This document shows positions 60,325 through 64,000 of a stretch of DNA of 64,000 nucleotides, piece after piece. Origin of the DNA: Palsa-504 sp963808315 (GTDB lineage Bacteria; Actinomycetota; Actinomycetes; Streptosporangiales; Streptosporangiaceae); assembly GCA_963808315.1 (NCBI GenBank), contig CAWEFK010000009.1, forward strand, positions 62,001-126,000. Direction: 5' to 3'. Positions within the stretch are counted from its first letter, which is position 1, and each line of letters opens with the position of its first letter. The position numbers were made by a program, and so were the translations under genes. The notes beneath the pieces were generated by a model. It had not been told where the DNA came from, searched no databases, and was given only the letters and a program-made list of their open reading frames with translations.

Positions 60325-61701
60325 CGGGCGAGCCGGCGGACCGCGCCGCCGGCCAGCAGCGTGATCACCGCGGCGACGGCGAAGGACAGGATCGAGGCCG
60401 ACATCCAGCTGGCCGGGGTAAAGCCGATGAACCGTCCCGACGGACGTCCACGCCGACACCCACCAGGACACGTAGCCGGGGTTGATGAGCTGGTAGGTGA
60501 CGAAGCCCGCGGCCCAGGGCAGCAGCATCAGCCAGCGGGAGCGGGCGGTCGCCGACAGGTCCCAGCGCCGGCCGGACACGCACGAAGTAGTCCGCGATCA
60601 GGACCGCCGACATCGGCACGAACACCGAGCCGATCAAGGTCAGGAAGTTCTCGTAGTCGGCGATGTTCAGCCAGAGCGCGCCCGCCGTGGTCAGCGCCGC
60701 GATCGTGCCCGCCAGGATGCGGCGGTCCCACAGCGGGCGCAGGTTCTGCGTCGACACCGCGGTGGAGTAGACGTTGGCGAAGGCCTGGTCGAGCTCGCGC
60801 GCGGCCAGGATGGCGAAGCCGAGCGAGCCGACCGGCAGCGCGATGAACGCGCCGTAGATGTCGTCCGGGTTGTGGTTCGCCACGGTCACGAGCGCGAGCA
60901 GCCCGATGACGTAGCACAGCACCTGGGTGACGCTGTAGCCGGCCAGCGCGCCGCCGAAGGCGGCGCGCGGGCTGCGCGAGTGCCTGGTGTAGTCGGCGGC
61001 CAGCGGGGCGAAGGAGATGGCGGCGGCGACCACGGTGTCGGTCGCGGCCCAGTAGCCGGACCAGGTGCCGTGCGTGAACCCGGGCAGCGGGATGCCGGAT
61101 GAGCTGCACGAACAGGTAGCACAGCACGATCAGCACGGCACCCGTCGCGTACTTGCGCAGGACCCGGATGGCGCCCAGCGGCCGGATGGTCAGCAGGCGG
61201 TGGCCAGCCCGGCGATCAGCACGTACCCCCACTTGGGCAGCGCGGGCGCCACCGTGTGCGCGGCGGTGGCGATCGTCACCAGCTCGAAGACGCCCCAGCC
61301 GAGACACTGGCCGATGTTGAGCACGGTCGGCAGGTACGACAGCCGGGCGCCGAACAGGCCCCGCAGCAGCACCATGGCGGGTGCGCCGGTCTGCGCGCCG
61401 GGCAGCCCGGCCAGCGCCAGCGCCAGCGTGCCGAGCACGGTGCCGACCACGATGGCGGTCAGCGCCGCGGCCAGCGAAAGCTGCGGGGTGCCGGTGCCGT
61501 CCGGCTGCAGCACGAAGATCGCCCCGGTGAAGCCGAGCAGGCTGACCCCGAGGTTGCCCCAGAGCCCGAACTGGTCGAGCAGGCTCAGCGCCTGCGGCAC
61601 CGGATCGGCCAGCGTGCGCGCGACCTCCGAACGGCGGTCGCCGGGTACGGTGACGAACTCCTCGCTCGCGTGGTCTGTCTGTCGCTGGCGGTCGCCGCCA
61701 C
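60321..61701 (-). CDS. cytX: CytX-like hydroxymethylpyrimidine/cytosine permease, frameshifted
   Basis: About 460 residues, NCS1 (purine/cytosine permease) family with about 12 membrane helices. GTG 61701 follows GGAGG, which is the end of the TPP riboswitch. ALSLLDQFGLWGNLGVSLLGFTGAIFVL, GAQTGAPAMVLLRGLFGARLSYLPTVLN and GQCLGWGVFELVTIATAA are typical early helices; ISFAPLAADYTRHSRSPRAAFGGALAGY and LALWLNIADYENFLTLIGSVFVPMSAVLIADYFV-like sequence the later ones. Indels near 61,665, 61,190, 61,105, 60,585 and 60,440. Under TPP control this subgroup (CytX) is thought to import HMP. Confidence 0.87.
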
Positions 61702-61707
61702 AGCAGC

Positions 61708-61811
61708 CTCCCTACGCCGGCATGACCCGGACAGGTTCAGACGGTCGGTGACGCATGGGCCGCGCGAGGCAGCCAGCCACCCTCTCAGCCCGGTTAGCCC
61801 GGACTCCCGTG
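61708..61811 (-). promoter_or_regulatory. TPP riboswitch of the cytX-kinase operon
   Basis: On the minus strand: ACGGGAGTCC, GGGCTGAGAGGG, GACCGTCTGAACCTGTCCGG, GTCATGCCGG and CGTAGGGAGG. The order and sequence are those of the THI element, with a longer variable P3 arm than the 40.2 kb copy. Its last block contains the cytX ribosome site, so control is probably translational. GATAAC just upstream can serve as -10. Confidence 0.94.
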
Positions 61812-61845
61812 CGTGTTCAGTTCACCGAAATGTTATCAGCTCGTC

Positions 61846-62474
61846 CTAGCTCATCGGTCCCGGCCGCATCAGCGCACGGGCCTGGCGCAGATCCTCGGGG
61901 GTATCGCAGTCCAGCCACGGCGGCGGCTCCCCCGGCGCCGGCGTCAGCCTGACCAGGCCGGGGCGAGCGGGCCGAGCAGCCCGCGCAGCGAGTCCTGCCG
62001 GTAGCCGCCGCGGCCCGGCGCAGAGCGCCGGTCCGCCAGCAGCCGGCCAGCCACTGCGGGCGGCCCGGCTGTCGTCGAGCGAGGATGGCGCCGCGGCCTG
62101 CCTTCGGCCGCGGCCGCGCGAGCAGCGCGTCCAGGTGGCCGGCCCGCAGGAACGGCAGGTCGGCGGCGAGCACCGCCACCCAGGGCGCGGACACCTCGGC
62201 CAGCCCGCGCCGAGGGCGGGCACCGGCCCGGCGCCTGGGGGTTCCTCGCGGACGAAGGACACGCCGGCCAGGCCCGGGCCGCTCCGGTCCCACCACGATG
62301 ACCTGGCGCGCCCCGGCCGCCGGTGCCGGCCCGGACGACCGAGGCGAGCAGCGTGCCGTCCCCGACGACCAGGCCGGGCTTATCCTGCCCGCCCAGCCGG
62401 CCCGCCCGGCCGCCCGCCAGAACATGATCCGAACGAGCCGCATTCGTCGTCCCGTGGCTCACGCCGGATGGCAC
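61846..62474 (-). CDS. mobA: Molybdenum cofactor guanylyltransferase-like protein, frameshifted
   Basis: About 210 residues. Start-proximal HVLAGGRAGRLGGQDKPGLVVGDG is the GTP-binding loop of MobA; further frames give APWVAVLAADLPFLRAGHLDALL (metal Asp in AADLPF) and the end EPPPWLDCDTPEDLRQARALM. It attaches GMP to molybdopterin for enzymes using the MGD form. The frame changes at least four times (near 62,330, 62,230, 62,060, 61,965). It follows moaA by 25 nt on the same strand. The start may be GTG 62462. Confidence 0.78.
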
Positions 62475-62499
62475 CTCCGGTCCCCTGTCGCCCGGCTGG

Positions 62500-63492
62500 T
62501 TAGCCGCCGATGGCGGACATGGGCCGGTCGGGCTGCAGGAACGACGGGTCGTTGATGCCGTGCCCCGGCAGCTTGACGGCCACGGCCCGCTGCCACTGGC
62601 TGGCCAGCTCGGCGTCGGTGGCTCCCGCGCGCAGCGGCCCGCGCAGGTCGCTCTCGGTCCGCGCGAACAGGCAGTTGCGCACCTGGCCGTCCGCGGTCAG
62701 CCGGACCCGGTCGCAGGTGCCGCAGAACGGCCGGGTGACCGACGCGATCACCCCGACCCGGCCGGGCCCGCCGTCGACCAGGAACGCCTCGGCGGGCGCC
62801 GATCCGCGCTGGCCCGGGTCGTCGGGGGTGAGGGTGAACTCGCGGCCGAGGGCGGCGAGGATCTCCTCCGCGGTCACCATCTCGGCCCGGCTTCCAGCCG
62901 TGCTGCGCGTCCAGCGGCATCTGCTCGATAAAGCGCAGCTCGTAGCCGCGCTCCAGGCAGAACCTGAGCAGCGGTGCGGCCTCGTCGTCGTTCAGGTCCC
63001 GCATCAGCACGGCGTTGACCTTCACCGGGGTCAGGCCGGCCCGCGCCGCGGCGGCCAGCCCGTCGAGCACGTCAGGCAGCCGGTCCCGCCGCGCCAGCTT
63101 GCGGAACGTCTCCGGCCGCAGCGTGTCCAGCGACACGTTGACCCGGTCCAGGCCCGCCGCGCGCAACGCCGCCGCGGTGCGCGTCGAGCCCGATCCCGTT
63201 GGTGGTCAGGGAGATCTCCGGACGCGGGCGCAGTTCCGCGGTCTGGGCCACGATCGCGGGCCAGACCGCGCCGCAGCAGGGGCTCCCCGCCGGTGAACCT
63301 GACCTCGCGGACGCCGAGGCGCTCGACCGCCACCCGGACCAGCCGCACCACTTCGTCGTCGGTGAGCAGGTCGGGCGAGGGCAGCCAGTCCAGGCCTTCC
63401 GGCGGCATGCAGTACGTGCACCGCAGGTTGCACTTGTCGGTCAGCGATACCCGCAGATCGGTCGCGATCCGCCCGTAGGCGTCAGGCAGCAT
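62500..63492 (-). CDS. moaA: GTP 3',8-cyclase MoaA, frameshifted
   Basis: About 330 residues. Radical SAM enzyme of the first molybdopterin step (EC 4.1.99.22). N-terminal cluster DKCNLRCTYCMPPEGL, VRFTGGEPLLR, then after indels near 63,265 and 63,185 VNVSLDTLRPETFRKL and NAVLMRDLNDDEAAPLLRFCLERG, ELRFIEQMPL; after one near 62,893 the C-terminal cluster FCGTCDRVRLTADGQVRNCLF and the essential Gly-Gly tail SAIGG. ATG 63492 follows GAAGG. A chain this well kept on both sides of every break argues that the indels are artefacts. Confidence 0.93.
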
Positions 63493-63610
63493 CGCGGCAG
63501 CCTTCGGGTGACGGCAACAGCCAGCTGATGCTCATACGCAGAACCTCTCTGTCACGGGCCTGTCACGGGCCGCAGGCCCGCCTCAGCGGTGCACCATCCC
63601 GTAGGCCCGG

Positions 63611-64000
63611 TCAGCCCGGATGCCGGACGACCAGCCGCTGGTCACGGACCATGGCCGCCCGGTAGTCGTCCCAGTCCGGGTGTTCTCCCTGCACCGTGCG
63701 GTACAGGTCCACCAGTTCCTCGACGGCGGCGTCGTGCGGAGTCCCGGGCCACGGCCGACAGCTCGGCCTGGCCGTCCACCACCACGTAGGACCAGAAGTC
63801 CCCGGTGGTGACGTGGAAGCTGACCCGCGGGTCACGGCGCATGTTGCTGGTCTTGGCCCGGCTGTCGGTGGTGGAGACCCGGATGGTCTGCTCCCCCGCG
63901 TCCCAGGCGTAGTTAACGTTGGACAGCTGCGGCCACCCGTCTTTCCTGAGGGTGACCAGTACTCCCTGCCGCTGCCCGGCGATCAGCTCGGCAAACCGGT
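63611..64000 (-). CDS. PPOX-class F420-dependent enzyme, cut by the right edge
   Basis: The N terminus lies beyond the window. Visible: FAELIAGQRQGVLVTLRKDGWPQLSNVNYAW, then TTDSRAKTSNMRRDPRVSFHV and FWSYVVVDGQAELSAVA, the split-barrel fold with the cofactor-phosphate site (SRAKTSNMRRDPR). After an indel near 63,745 the end is AAVEELVDLYRTVQGEHPDWDDYRAAMVRDQRLVVR. This pattern is that of F420-dependent PPOX-class reductases of actinobacteria. Substrate unknown. A short tandem pair TGTCACGGGCC lies at 63550-63571 between it and moaA. Confidence 0.85.

Noticed and set aside
1..64000. tRNA, rRNA, insertion sequences or prophage genes
   Set aside because: No cloverleaf with a recognisable T-arm, transposase, integrase or phage structural motif was found by reading; a covariance-model scan would be decisive.

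Overview
The window is high-GC DNA with actinomycete character: Lrp/AsnC, PadR, TetR and LacI regulators with GTG/TTG starts, F420/PPOX-class flavoproteins, a class F-like sortase, DUF6424- and DUF6457-type proteins, and a PAC2 protein typical of proteasome-bearing actinobacteria. The genus cannot be named from sequence alone. No rRNA, tRNA, insertion sequence, prophage or CRISPR array was seen; this looks like chromosomal core and accessory sequence.

Layout. 1-4.4 kb: tail of a CBS protein, a 0.7 kb non-coding stretch with tandem repeats and hairpins, a PPOX flavoprotein, a dehydrogenase and TetR gene pair sharing three palindromic operators, a GNAT and a stand-alone TSCPD protein. 4.5-9.7 kb (minus): a tightly coupled lysine (beta-lysine) degradation operon kdd-kamD-kamE-kal ending in a serine hydrolase, every junction a 4-nt overlap. 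9.8-13.6 kb: MacB-type exporter with its PadR repressor. 13.8-23.0 kb: carbohydrate uptake and hydrolysis locus with two binding proteins, a LacI regulator, two permeases, an MsmK-type ATPase and a GH13 glucosidase. 23.2-28.2 kb: lysine 2,3-aminomutase kamA, a tandem GNAT, a Cys/Met-metabolism-type PLP enzyme and a divergent MocR regulator. 28.3-36.5 kb: desaturase, zinc finger, LysR, O-methyltransferase, second LacI, small proteins, secreted protein plus sortase, and a peroxiredoxin.

36.5-41.1 kb: thiamine synthesis operon thiO-thiS-thiG-thiD-tenA (minus) behind a TPP riboswitch, with thiE divergent. 41.1-49.3 kb: a badly frame-broken GH38 alpha-mannosidase, a large LuxR/NB-ARC regulator and a truncated AMP-ligase-like gene. 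49.3-54.9 kb: DHA2 exporter with TetR, Lrp regulator, second MsmK-type ATPase, PAC2 protein. 54.9-64 kb: M24 peptidase, 5'-3' exonuclease, Rieske lipoprotein, DUF6457, cation efflux protein, a second TPP riboswitch driving a CytX-like permease and an overlapping APH-fold kinase, then moaA-mobA and an F420/PPOX enzyme running off the right edge.

Functional links. KamA (lysine to beta-lysine), KamDE (beta-lysine to 3,5-diaminohexanoate), Kdd and Kal give most of the lysine fermentation route to crotonyl-CoA; the cleavage enzyme Kce is not here. The two TPP riboswitches join a synthesis operon and a salvage transporter-kinase pair into one thiamine regulon.

Quality caveat. Many genes change frame with conserved protein on both sides of the break, while roughly 9.8-28.2 kb is clean. 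The breaks hit housekeeping genes such as moaA and tenA as well as accessory ones, so most are probably sequencing or assembly indels rather than true gene decay; coordinates of broken genes are estimates.
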